From positions 16,712,015-16,776,014 of the forward strand of contig NC_036461.1 in NCBI RefSeq assembly GCF_002775205.1: 64,000 nucleotides of DNA, written 5' to 3'. Made by a program: the position numbers and the translations under genes. The notes below the pieces were generated by a model that ran no database searches, was not told the DNA's origin, and worked only from the letters and a program-made list of their open reading frames with translations. The DNA comes from Xiphophorus maculatus (taxonomy: Eukaryota; Chordata; Actinopteri; Cyprinodontiformes; Poeciliidae). Shown in pieces: positions 1-10,969 of this stretch (within the stretch, counting starts at the first letter, position 1; each line of letters begins with the position of its first letter).

Positions 1-527
1 TTGCATCGAATGGTTGATAACAGCAGCAGCACAATGGTCACAAACACACATGAAAGCTGATTTTAGAATGAAGAAATGAATGGTCTAAAAGCCCCAACCT
101 CAGCCTGAAAACTTGTTATCTATGATTAAAAATCAGATCTATGCAAGGGAACAAACCAGTGTAGTTACATCCCACCATTTTTCATAAGAAGAATGGTCGA
201 TCCAGTCTCAATAATTCCAGAGGCCAGTTGTTAATGAATAACAAGTGTATGTTTAAGGTGCAGCTTTACTGGACGAGTTAGAGAAATAAATACAGTAAAA
301 TTTAAAAGGAAAAAAATGTGTGCATTCAATTTAAAGTTTCTTCCCTGTACTGTTTCTCATCACATAAAAAAGTGCAAAAATAGTAAACTATTAATACCAC
401 TGGTGAATGTATTCAAGCTTTTCACCCTAAAAATCTCAGCCATGTGATTAAAATATGCTTGGTGTTGTGCAAAAACAAGTATAAAGCAAACATAGACACA
501 TACATGTTACCTGTTTTTCTCTTTCAG
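1..527 (+). other. Intron of the fhl5-like gene
   Basis: No coding exon was recognised here. The stretch is AT-rich and ends in a good acceptor (ctgtttttctctttcag, AG at 526-527), so it is read as the last intron of the LIM-protein gene whose earlier exons lie off the left edge. Confidence 0.7.
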
Positions 528-679
528 GTTTGGCAGGTGCCAAATATATCTCATTTGAGGAGCGTCAGTGGCACAGCGAGTGTTTCACCTGCATGCAGTG
601 CTCTGTGTCACTGGTGGGACGCGGCTTCCTCACGCAGCGGGACGACATTTTGTGCACCGACTGCGGCAGGGAGAAATGA
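528..679 (+). CDS. fhl5: Last coding exon of a four-and-a-half LIM protein, probably FHL5 (5' part outside window)
   Basis: This exon encodes the last 50 residues of a LIM-only protein and ends at TGA 677-679. The visible motif W-H-x2-C-F-x-C-x2-C and the closing L-C-x2-D-C supply the last ligands of the first zinc finger and the whole second finger of LIM domain 4. The core QWHSECF and CSVSLVG.GFLTQ is closer to remembered FHL5 than to FHL2 (HNDCF, CSLSLVG, GFLTE), FHL1 or FHL3. FHL proteins are scaffolds and transcription cofactors of muscle and germ cells. The acceptor at 526-527 has a strong pyrimidine tract and the exon begins in phase 1. Human FHL5 lies on 6q16, which fits the other genes here. 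Membership of the FHL family is near certain; the paralogue is an inference. Confidence 0.82.
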
Positions 680-1170
680 CCTGTGCATGACAAGTTCACC
701 CACGATGCAGCGACTTATGTTCTGTTTTGTTAATATGTTAATCGGTGTTAGCTTGGATGGTGCTGTTACCGCATAAAGTGATCAACATTTTCTCATTTTG
801 CTTTAATGTAGTGTTCTTTTGTGAAAGTCATCATAATGGCATTCACATCAATGCTATTGTGACAGTTGGTGCTTATACAAACTTCTCAGTTTCCTATATA
901 CAGTACATGTACAATCATGGTGCTTTATGCAAACATACTTATTCATTTTGACCTCAGTGAAATAATGTTTGTTTTTAAACCGTAGAACAAAAATATGTGA
1001 GAAAAAAACTAAATTACGTGGTGCTTTAAAAAAAAAAACACTATCTGCAGCCTTGCATGACCCTTGCACATTAATGCATGCAAATATACTCGCAAAGAAT
1101 CGCAAAATAACATATGAGTTTGCTCAATATATAAGACGTTGCTGCAATAAAGTTTTCTAATGCCTGTTGT
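680..1170 (+). other. 3'UTR of the fhl5-like gene
   Basis: Non-coding sequence follows the TGA. The first canonical polyadenylation signal, AATAAA, is at 1146-1151, so cleavage is expected near 1165-1175. Confidence 0.6.
1146..1151 (+). terminator. Polyadenylation signal AATAAA (fhl5-like gene)
   Basis: Exact AATAAA hexamer in the context gctgcAATAAAgttttc, about 470 bp after the stop codon. A second one near 1557 (ttgaataaaagg) is a possible distal alternative. Confidence 0.6.
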
Positions 1171-3385
1171 TTCTCATTTTGACATTTCAAGAGGAGATTA
1201 TCAATTTGATTTAGATGCACACACTGACTGAATGGACAGGCATTGTTAATTAGCTATGCTAAAGTGTTCAGTATTTGATAATGCCACACACATATTCAAT
1301 TAAACTAAAAAAATTACAGTACATTTAATGAAATAAAACTACTAAAGATTGGTGCAAGTCAAGAAAACTCAAATATACATTCAAAATGTATATTTACAGA
1401 TCAAAAAAGCACAAATAGATGCTTGAGTTTCAGCCAAAGGACAGTTCCACATTTCAACCATCTGCTCGTCCTGACAGACCGATGCATCTCAGCCCTCAGT
1501 TTGTTCTCCTCTGTGCTTCTTTATGCTCTGAAAAAGGTCTGTGTTTATGCATTGGTTGAATAAAAGGTGTTCCTTGATCTTAATAACTCTTTTAAGCAGA
1601 TGGGGACTTCTTTTAGGTTCAGGATCATGACTCAGATCACAGGTGGGAGAAGAGAGAAATGTATCTCTTTCCTAGATCCCACAGTCTAAGCTGTTAGCTA
1701 TTGTAGGTGTTGCCACAATTAACAGGTACAGATTGGGTGAGAAGTTTGCACACAGTTATCACTGGCATGACTGTCACATTATTGCAGGACTTTAAATGAT
1801 TTATTTGAGTTGTTCTTGTTTTTCAATTACTTTTTAAAATCACAATATGTGCAGGCTCCAAAATATTCTCATTCCGATAAGTATCTCAGGAAGTTGCATA
1901 GCAACCAGTGAGTAACGTTTCCATTATATGTCTGGCATAATTCTGGCTCAATATTTCACCAAGAGTTTTTCTCTGGAATGGCACAGAAATTTAGAATGTT
2001 TGGTCCTGATTTTAAGCATTGTCCAGAAAATGTAACGTAAATCTACCTTTCAACAGGGCTGAGGTGAAGGCCAGTCCAGAAATGTACTGTCTGACATGTT
2101 TTATCTCTTCCAAAACCAGCTTTATTATGTGCTAGGGATTATTTTCCGGTCTGAACATCAGACTGCATCAAAGTTGCAAATATGAAACTGCTAATTCAAA
2201 GGTTCTCCTCCTAAAATCAAATGAAGCTGCATCAACCATCCAGCATCAAAAATCCTTTACAATACACTGTTAAAGTCATTAACCCATACGATATTCAAAC
2301 CAAATATTAATTGTATGTAAACATCTGAACTGTTCAACTCATTTGCAAAACCAGAAGACGTTAAGAGCTTTCATACCTAAATCACATGAGGCAGCATGTT
2401 GTTACCTAGCGCTTTTTATTCGGGTCAGAGCTTTCCACCTTGTCAAACAGTCTGATTCAATCATTTCACAGCACTCAAAACCCAAACATACATCCCTCCA
2501 GGGGATATTTGCTTCTAGAGAAAATCCTTCCCTTATCCTCATCCCTCAGGCATGCTCGTGATAAAGACATGGAAATGCCTGCGTCCTCCCCTGCAGAGGC
2601 CGGGGGAAGTGCTGGCAGCCGGAGCGTGTTTCCCTTACATCCAAAAGCTGAATGTCTACAGCATGTTGGAATAGCAGCGCAAACAGACTTCAAGTCTCAG
2701 TGGAGATTTTCTGAACCAGGTGAATCAACCAGCCAACAAATCAGCTCCCAGCACAAACGAACAGCAGACTATTCAGACCTTTTGGCACCTACTGGTCAAT
2801 GCACAGCTTAAGTGCTTAAGTGATTTGTAATTTATTTCATTTTTTAAGAATATTTTTACTTATTTAATTTGAATGTTTTTAATTTTACAGATCCTTGATT
2901 CGGTTTAGGTAAAGATGAGGCTTTACACACCAGATTTTATCTTTTTTTTTTTGTCAAGCTGTACTCATCCATTCATGTATCTTCACTGTTTTCCAGTTGG
3001 ATGAAACCATCGCAGGACAGCAGATGGTGTCTGATATTCGCTGTTATTTCTACTAACTCTCATATTAAGGGTTGTATTTGTAGTTAACATACCAATGATT
3101 TTTTTTTTTCTGTCATCTATCTGGCTGTAAGTTGTTAATTTGTGTGATATTTACAGAGTCACAGGCTGCCTCAGTTATTATTTTTTTTCTGGTATATTAG
3201 TGCTTTGTTTTTCACTGATGGGAGCTGCAGAAGGCCATCTCTTGCCTGGCTGCATTTGTTAATTTTAACCAACAGGGTTTCTCACATGCCACGAATCTAT
3301 TCATAGAGTAAAATGGCTCAGAATCTCAGAATGTAATGAATAAATCTGAAAGAAATTAGCCTTCTGTAATAAGTTCCTAACAAAC
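1171..3385. other. Intergenic DNA, no gene recognised
   Basis: AT-rich DNA between the LIM gene and the hAT remnant. A 123-codon frame (2440-2811, +) and an overlapping 72-codon frame on the other strand have low-complexity, Ser-rich translations without a recognisable domain. I do not call them genes. Confidence 0.5.
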
Positions 3386-3428
3386 ATGAAGCTCCGATCA
3401 ATACTCATTATTCTTCTGTTCTGTGAAG
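3386..3428 (+). other. Signal-peptide-like mini-exon, unproven
   Basis: ATG at 3386 opens MKLRSILIILLFCEG, a basic-then-hydrophobic stretch like a secretory signal peptide, and runs into a consensus donor (GAAG|GTGAGC, gt at 3429-3430). Unspliced, the frame stops 12 codons later. The nearest good acceptor downstream (ctgccctgctaag, AG ending about 3571) gives only a short tail in the matching phase. No family was recognised. It may be the first exon of a small secreted protein, a decayed gene, or chance. Confidence 0.2.
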
Positions 3429-3796
3429 GTGAGCTGGTTCCTCTGGGAAATGATCAACCTTGAGTTAAAGATGTAGCCATGAATCTGTAGAGAGTTTTTT
3501 TTTTTTATTCTCTTAAAATAAACAAACGACAGAGGTTTAAAAAAACCATTTCATCATTACCTGCCCTGCTAAGGAGCAATCTGGAGGAATAAATCAGGGA
3601 TTGACATGCAGCAGAGAGGCTGACGGCGCCCTCCTGAGGCTTTATGTGGAAGTGATTTTTACTGCTGCACCTGGCATCGCCTCTCCGGAGGCTACTGTGA
3701 TCCTGGTTTTGGAGCAACACGGCAGGTGGTTGCACACTTAAATTTTTAGATGCCCAGAAATATTTTTAGTTGTGTATTATTACATTTTTTTCTTTG

Positions 3797-3820
3797 TTTG
3801 TTGTTGTTGTTGTTGTTGTC
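3797..3820. repeat. (TTG)n microsatellite
   Basis: About eight tandem TTG/GTT triplets directly left of the hAT remnant. Confidence 0.8.
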
Positions 3821-4806
3821 TTTTTGTTTTTTGGGATTTATTTAGGTGGGTGTAGAAGGTCCTGGGCAGTGTTGTATAAAGTACTGAAATCTCAGAGTCA
3901 AGTAAAAGTATAAGTACCTCTCCAAAATATGACTTTGGTAAAAGTCCAAGTCACTGACTGAAATGTTACTTGAGTTAAAGTCTTAAAGTATCTGAAACTT
4001 CTTGTACTTAAGTATGGAAATTACTGTAAAAATGGATGTACTCAAGTAATGTACTGAAAAGTACAAGTAAAAAGTAAAACAAAGCAAATGCAGTTTGAAT
4101 GACATTTTTTATATTTTGGTAAACTTGTCAAATACACTTAAAATAATGTACACAACCAAGTGCAGGCAAAATTAAACCTGCTAATAGATATACCTGCAGG
4201 CATCATTTAGTTAAGAACATTAGGTGCTTTACCTATAGCACAAGGTTAACTTAACCTGCTTTACAACTGACCCAGCTTCTTAGTACACCCTCCAGCACAG
4301 AAAATACAAAGTTTTTGTAAGCCTTAAGTTTTCCCTTCAAGTAAGGTCAGTGCTGAAAATGAGAAAAATAAATAGTACAGAAAATGCGGCCAACATGAAG
4401 AAAAAGAGCTGTTACGATTACTCTACTTCACAAATCAGTGAATCAGTCAATCCTACAGTCAGTAGGTGGTGCACACAACTGGTCATTATGCAAAAGAAAA
4501 AAAGAATTGGGAGGGAAATGCAGCTTATTGGCATCTGTAAACCTGGTTTTGAACTTGCATGCCTTTCCTATATTCGTTAAATTTAGTCTAAATTGCTATC
4601 GCTATGGCTTCTGTCCCCCTTGAACAGAGGAGTCTAGGTAGCCTGCTACAGTCAACATTAGGCCTAAGCTAAATACACCACGTGTGGAACTGAAACAATG
4701 CCAAACAAAGTTCATTTATGGTCAATGTTTCACAATACAGTAGTGTCTAGTGACCAAGCTATAGTTACTGAAACAGGAGGATTATAACCATTTCATAAGA
4801 CGTTAC

Positions 4807-5031
4807 CTCGATGTGTTTCTTCAAGTTGGACGGGGAGTTTTTGTAAGATAGAATTTCCACATCTTCGGGCAGGAATAACATAAACTGCATGCGGTACGAC
4901 AAATCTTTAACACCCACGAAAGAGTATATTGTGTTTAAATAAGGCCATGGGCTCTCGTCACCAGCTGGTGGTTCCCCTGGAGCCGTGTCCGACATAGTTG
5001 CAGTCGTTGTGGTCTCCGTCTCCTCCTCCAT
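4807..5031 (-). pseudogene. BED-finger first exon of a hAT transposase (dead)
   Basis: About 75 codons run from ATG 5031 to a donor (ATCGAG|GTAACG, exon end 4807). The C-terminal half, with WPYLNTIYSFVGVKD and YKNSPSNLKKHIE, has the layout of the BED zinc finger at the start of fish hAT/ZBED proteins. At the usual C-x2-C position this copy reads Q-F-M-L-F-L, so both zinc-binding Cys are Phe. Together with the lack of later exons, this means a non-functional transposon fragment. Family from memory; the missing residues are seen in the sequence. Confidence 0.7.
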
Positions 5032-5120
5032 GTGGCTGCTGCTGATTGCGAGACTTGCTTTGTGTTTAATGGGAGAAACGAAACAGGTGTATCCTATTGG
5101 TGGTGATGAACAAGCCCAGG

Positions 5121-5156
5121 CAAGTAGGCTACGGACTTTGTTCGGTAGCCTACTTG
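5121..5156. repeat. Perfect inverted repeat, 12-bp arms
   Basis: CAAGTAGGCTAC (5121-5132) and its exact reverse complement GTAGCCTACTTG (5145-5156) enclose a 12-nt loop. It lies just upstream of the hAT exon and may be subterminal DNA of that element. Confidence 0.8.
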
Positions 5157-5200
5157 CTAATCAGTAGGTGGGGTCAAAACACTTTGCGTTTCTCTCTCTC

Positions 5201-7347
5201 GCTTCTAATGTTTAATAATTTGCCTTTATCACAGGAAAGAGAGAGATAGAGGTGACATTATGTATTTGGACTTCTGCAGATTTGACTGTTGAGATCCCAT
5301 GTGGCATCTTGCAATTCCTAACTCCAACTGCAGAGGGCAGAAGTACTCAATGCAACTATTTTTTACATATCTAAACATTACCTTAAATGCCTCCCATCAT
5401 ATTGCTCAAATTGCACCATTTAAGGGCCTATTTTGGTTTTAACTTGAACAATTTTCCCATTATTTTCAGCAAAAATAGGTGTGCAGACTTTCAGTGTTCG
5501 CATAGTGATTTCTTTATGACCCTACATGTCATTACATTATAATTGTTATTTCTGACTTGTCTTTCCATTTGCCTTTGTTTTTTGAGTGCTTTATCCGCAG
5601 TTTCATCAGACATGGGAACGGCACCGTCTACTTACTGCAATCTCTTGAGTGTGTTATTAAATTCAGTGAAACATCAGCCTGTCTTCAGCTGGCAAGAAAT
5701 CAGGATTATGATATCTGGATTATGTTACTTCAACCTTGCAGGGACACGAGCAGGCAAAGCAAAATGTGAAAGTGGCCAGAGGGGATGTTGCATTAGCTAA
5801 TGTGGGAATCCAGCTTTTTGCGAGTCCTCTGTCACTGCAAGATATCGGCAAAACACAAGTCACACTGTTTGTCTCAGCAGAAGAACAGAAGAAACAAACA
5901 GAGAGCCTGCTTCTGCAGGGCTGGTGACTGCATTCCTGTAACAGCAGGGATCCAGAGTGACGGCTCAGACAGGATTTTTTCCAAATAATCTTTAGCTTTC
6001 TAGGAGCGTCATCAGGCGTTTTTCATGTGAAAATGGACTCTTAGTGTCTCAACAGAATCAACTGGATCTTCATTAATTCATTCATCAACTTTCATTCTGT
6101 GCTGAGTTGCATCATAATTAGGATCATGTTTGAATCTGTGTCACAATTCCTTGACTTTGAGCTTAGTTAGTCACGTTGCTTTCCGGTTTCGTGGGGCTCT
6201 TGAAGTTCTGTTCCATCTTAGAAAGTGGCAGATTTTAAAGGGTATTTTGGGGTATTTTCGTAGGGCGGCATTAAAAAGGTTACCAGATTAAACAATTTCA
6301 ACTCAACTGTGCTGTCAATGAAGAGTTGATTATTCTTTGTGTTGAGTAGATGTCACCTGCCTGCTACTGTTTTCTTGCAGTTAATTATTGGAATAAGTAC
6401 TGTCCCTTCAGTTCCACATACTTATGCTCCCTACCCGAGCCTCTTCTCTTCCTGTGGTAATTAAGACTCACCTGTACCTTGCCACACCAATCAATGTGCT
6501 TTGATATTTAATTCTCCAGTCTTCATTTCCTCTTCATTGATTTCTGATGTGCTCTGTGGCTCCTGGTCTGAATTGTGTTCTTCTGTGAATTTGTTGTTTT
6601 AAGTTATCTACTTGTTTCCTCGTTAAATTAGAATTTCAACGTGATTTAGCTGCAAACCATGGATGGATGATGTAGTGTCTAAATTGTAAAAAATCAAAAA
6701 TGCAAATATGTCATCTTTTATTTCTGTCTATGCATCTTGTCATCATTTCATTTTTACCAGTATATTCATTTTAAGATTTAATCTTTGTTTAACTGAAAGT
6801 GATTGATCGGAATGAAAAAAAAAAAAACCTCTTTACTACCATGCAATTCACTATCCTGGGAGCAGACATCTTCTCAGATTAGTTTAAAGAAAGTGCATGC
6901 TGTAAATAACTGGGTTTAAAACGCAAAAATAATACCAAAGCAGCTCCCTTTTCCATGGCGACAGGTCGGAGCCACATCCTCAAGGACACTATAGCCATAA
7001 ACTGAATTGTGGAAGACACCCGTGCAAATATGTTGACTTATCAGAATGTGCTGCTTTACATGGAAACCAGTGGTTTTCAGCGTGACCAGAGGGAATTTCA
7101 CTATTCTACTCCACTTAGATTTACTCCCATGCTTTTATGGTTTCCATGTGTTTATGTTTGTTTGCATTGAGCTGAAAAGGGAAAGTCAACAAGTGAAGGG
7201 CTGAACATGAGACGTTTTATTACCCATATGATTGAAATACATTTATAACCATCCAAAGTAAAACTCATTTTGGGCTAAAACTGTAAAAAGAAAACTATAT
7301 GGGGAAGTGGAAAGTTTAAGGTCACTTGACCTTTAAACTTAAAGGAT

Positions 7348-7350
<3 letters not shown>
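5201..7350. other. Intergenic DNA, nothing recognised
   Basis: AT-rich. Several small overlapping frames at 5543-5988 have no recognisable domain. No RNA gene or intact mobile element was identified. Confidence 0.5.

Positions 7351-7443
<93 letters not shown>
7351..7443. repeat. (AT)n microsatellite, 93 bp
   Basis: Uninterrupted alternating A and T for 93 bp. Any frame across it is artefactual poly-(Ile-Tyr). Confidence 0.98.
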
Positions 7444-7444
<1 letters not shown>

Positions 7445-8887
7445 CGCATAAAAACAAAAATCTATCATTCCATTTAGCCTGGGGAAACACAAAGAAAAAA
7501 CAAGTATTTAAATGGAGTTAGAAGAAAAACTTGTAAATTTGTTAGAGGTTGGATGCAGAGCCGGCCTTAGGATCAAGAAAACTGTGTGACTCTTCAGTGA
7601 TGTGCACTGAGTTGAGTTAAATACCTGCTGAAACAGTTGATTAGAAAAGTTTAATAACTTAAAATCAAGTCATGATTCAGAGCTTGTCAATAGCAGAATA
7701 AAAAAAGATCATTCTTACCTTGATGGAAATAACATCCATGTTACTTCTTCAACCAGAGGTAAACTGGTTGTGCGTCTCACCGACAACAAAAAGTAGCTTT
7801 CCTGTTCACTTGCTTGTCCTCCAAGATGGAACAAAGACACAATTTGTGTCAGTGATGATTGCGATACAAGATGCAAGAAGCACAGATGCTTCACAATGTG
7901 TCACAATGTTTTTCATTTGATTTATTTTAAATCAATACAACACACTAAACAACAGGAGGGGTTCAAGGACCTGTCCATCCATTCATCTGTATCTGCTCTC
8001 CTCTGCAGGATCAGGTGGGGAGTTGTGGATTTGGGCATTTCTGTCTCCAGCAATCAATGGAGAGGCAAAGGGGAAAGGTACAGCCTGGCGGGACACCAGT
8101 TCATACTGGCAAAAGGGAACCTCTTACTGACATTAACGTAAAAAACATGTTGTGAAAAATCTTAAATTTCCCTTTAAGGATTCAGTTTATAGTTTGCCCA
8201 CTAGAATTGCTGCTATATTAGTAGCTGTTCATTGGGCTGCGGCTGAGGACCAATGGCTACTGTGTGGCTAACAAGCTAAGTTATTCCTCTTGCATTATGT
8301 GTCATCCAGCACCAGGGGTTCTGCTGTAACATTTGTTTGTTTTTTTTGTAAGCAAAACAGGCATAACCCAAAAATGTAAGTGTTCGGAGATAGAGTCAAC
8401 GAAAACCGACGTCTTATAAGCTGTTTTGTGGTTTCAGACCGATTTAAATTATTAAGTGTCGGTTTATACGAACATTACTGGGATTAGTGGCCATATTATA
8501 GTAAAAGATCTGTGCAGTGCAAAAGCTGTTATGGAAGAAAACACAGTAGGTATCCAGACACTGGTCACACATTATAAATATACGTTACCACAGAGTGAGG
8601 ACTAGGAAGGAAAACAAGAACATTCTCTTCTTGTGCTTTTCTAAATAAAAAAATGTTTGCTGTCGGGATGGAAGGATATAATTTTGTTCATGTTAGGATG
8701 GATTTGTTTTGGCTCCAAAATAACAGCTACAAAGATGGCGAGATGTTCTCTTTAGGTGAATGTGTTTACAACTCAAGCTTTGAAAATCTTAAAAGGAAAC
8801 CTGGATGCTCTACAGAGTTATTTATTTTCTGAGTTTAACATTGAGGTGCACTGCCCCAAATCCAAATTAAATGCCTTTGAAGAGCCT
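7444..8887. other. Intergenic DNA, nothing firm
   Basis: No gene recognised. The phrase cagagccggccttagg near 7555 recalls a dispersed fish repeat, but the match is too short to name. Confidence 0.45.
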
Positions 8888-9285
8888 TGGAAAAGCATTC
8901 ACACTTGTCCACATATTTCACAACTACAACCTTAAGTCCATTTGGATTAAGATGCCATGTGTTAAACAAAAGTGAATAATTGCGAAGTGAGACAAAAATG
9001 TCCTTTGAGTGCATCTGTGTGTGTGGCATGTCTTGTATCCTGTAGCCTTTACTCTAATACTGGAAAGAAAATTAAAGTGCAACCAATTGTTTTGCAAATC
9101 AAATCCTCCAGTGTGGATAAATATAAAAATGACACAGCAACACAGCAGGAGCTGCAAGGGAACCACAACTCGGTCAACAGAATCTTTTGTTCAAAGAAAG
9201 ACGAAATCATGTTGGCATTTTGAAACAATAGCATAAACTTTATGTGAAAAGCTCAAGGGGTGCGAATACTTTTGTAAGGAACTGG
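8888..9285. mobile_element. Tc1-like MITE (internally deleted)
   Basis: The left end (gcattcacacttgtccacat, then cacaactacaacc) and the right end (gctcaaggggtgcgaatacttttgtaagg) are decayed inverted versions of one common fish Tc1/mariner terminus, about 390 bp apart with no transposase between. The frames in this stretch are by-products. Confidence 0.7.
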
Positions 9286-9736
9286 AGAAGACAAAATGCT
9301 GTGGGTTTTTTTTTTTTGTTTTTTTTTTACAAAAACAGTAGCTCTACGATAGGCAGAGAGCAAAATGATGCCACCAAACAAAATTATAGCAGGTATCCCT
9401 CTCTGAACAAAAGCCTTATGGGGTAGCATGCATTTATAGTACTTCACTGTGCATCATGCATCACATTTATAGTCAAAGCCACAAAATGCTATATCATGTC
9501 CATCATGACGCATTTTTCAGTTTTAGTGGTTGAAGGGAGACAAGGAGAATCTTAATTTGCAACCCTTTTGGTAGCAATAATGGTAAGGTAGCAGAAAACC
9601 TAAATGATTGAACTTTAATTTCCCTCTCCTCCCCAGCAGAACTAATTCTGTAGATACAGCCAAGCTAGCATGGGAATAAATAGCCAAAGGGGATGATCAA
9701 AACGCATCTTTTTTTAACTGCTAAGGCAACACTCAC
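9286..9736. other. Intergenic DNA
   Basis: Contains T runs (9307-9328) and AT-rich DNA. Nothing else was recognised. Confidence 0.5.
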
Positions 9737-9882
9737 ACTCGTGGATTGCTACCTCTGGCTTTGGCAGAATGCCACTGGGAGAAATGTGTATGGTGTCCCA
9801 CTGGAGACATAAAGGGCAGAGACGGTAACCACGGACACCCACCCTGCCCTGCTGCTCTGAGGCGAGGGTTACATGCATCCCA
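9737..9882 (-). other. Candidate orphan coding exon, gene unknown
   Basis: On the minus strand a strong acceptor (cttcttttccctacag) is followed by 146 bp without a stop in two frames, ending at a consensus donor (CACGAGT|GTGAGT). GC content is clearly above the surroundings. The more protein-like frame has 48 whole codons and includes QQGRVGVRGYRLCPLCLQWD and PKPEVAIHE, with a CPLC pair; exon phases are 2 in and 1 out. I recognise no family, and no partner exons were identified nearby. It could be an exon of an unrecognised minus-strand gene between fhl5 and col10a1, a relic exon, or a spliced non-coding RNA. Confidence 0.35.
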
Positions 9883-10968
9883 CTGTAGGGAAAAGAAGAC
9901 TTAAGGCTTGTCTGTAGGACTAATATTGTCTCTTTTAATGCTCAAGAGTGTTTTCCTAGCTGGATAATTTGAACTCATAGGATGCCTCAATTTTGCCCAT
10001 TATTGCCACTTTCAGGAAGATTAGCTTTTCAGCAAAAATATTTTTTATTTGCTCTAAAGAAAATTAGATTGGCCAGGTACCTAAATTATATTATTACAAA
10101 TATTGCTGACGTGCTTAGAGACAGTAGCAGAGTTCTTTGGCAGAAAAGGTGTGTTCTTAATTTCCATCAGAGTTGTTTACTGCTTACTTATTTCTAATCG
10201 CTTCAGTAGATGTTTTCTATCTGCGGGTAGCTTGGAGTCATACTGTTTACCATTCTTCCACTTAATCAAAACATCTAAACTCGTTAAATTTAGCTAAATC
10301 TGTATTTCCATTTTCACATCCAGCTGATGCAGCAGTAAACTTTTAATTCATCAGGAGTTTGCCAACAGTCGTTTTCTTCATTTTTCTTTTTTTTTTCCAA
10401 GATGTATCATTTAAGAAGAAATCAGTCCATCTTTTCTCTTCTTTACTTTAATCATATAAACACAGCAAAACATGTCATATTTTTAGTGTGAAGTTTTTTT
10501 TCAGTAGAGTTCTACACAAAACAAAATCAGGTTGAAAGCAAACATTCACCTTCAAGACTTCAAGCCAGATCCACATAAATAAAAAAATGATCTCTGTGTT
10601 AAATGTTTTATACATTTGTAATGTATTGGAATGTGTGGCATCACATATAAGAAAAAATTGGGTTTTATCTAACAGGAAACAGAAGGGAGAGTAAATGGGA
10701 GATCTGACTTTGAAGGTGGCATGGTTTGGGTGCAGATGGCCTGTTCAAGGTATTTCAGCTGTCGATAGAGTGATTAGATCAACAACAAAGGTAGTCTATT
10801 AAACGCAAGTGTTCTCACCTGTTTAATGTGACTTCTGTTTCTTAAGATTGCTGCAAAGTGTGATGGTGCAGTAAAAAGTTAGAACAGGAGTTAGCAGCGG
10901 TGGTTAGCCACGCTAACCCAAATCAGCAAGAATGCACGGTTGAAGTATGCCACACTTTCACTTTATTT
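9883..10968. other. Intergenic DNA, nothing recognised
   Basis: AT-rich with T-tracts. No gene, RNA or identifiable repeat. Confidence 0.5.
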
Positions 10969-10969
10969 C

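Larger units (their letters stand above)
3867..5200 (-). mobile_element. hAT-type transposon remnant with first-exon fragment
   Basis: The left end CAGTGTTGTATAAAGTACTG, followed by many AAGTA/TACTT motifs up to about 4080, is typical of the subterminal DNA of Tol2-like/hAT elements in fish. About 700 bp further on, the minus strand carries the first exon of a BED-finger transposase. Later exons are missing, so this is an internally deleted copy. The right terminus and the 8-bp target duplication could not be found; the right boundary is approximate and the end may be truncated. Confidence 0.65.

Noticed and set aside
2440..2811. 123-codon frame
   Set aside because: No domain, no splice or promoter context, and an antisense frame of similar quality.
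7275..7490. 71-codon minus frame
   Set aside because: Mostly Tyr-Ile alternation from the (AT)n tract.
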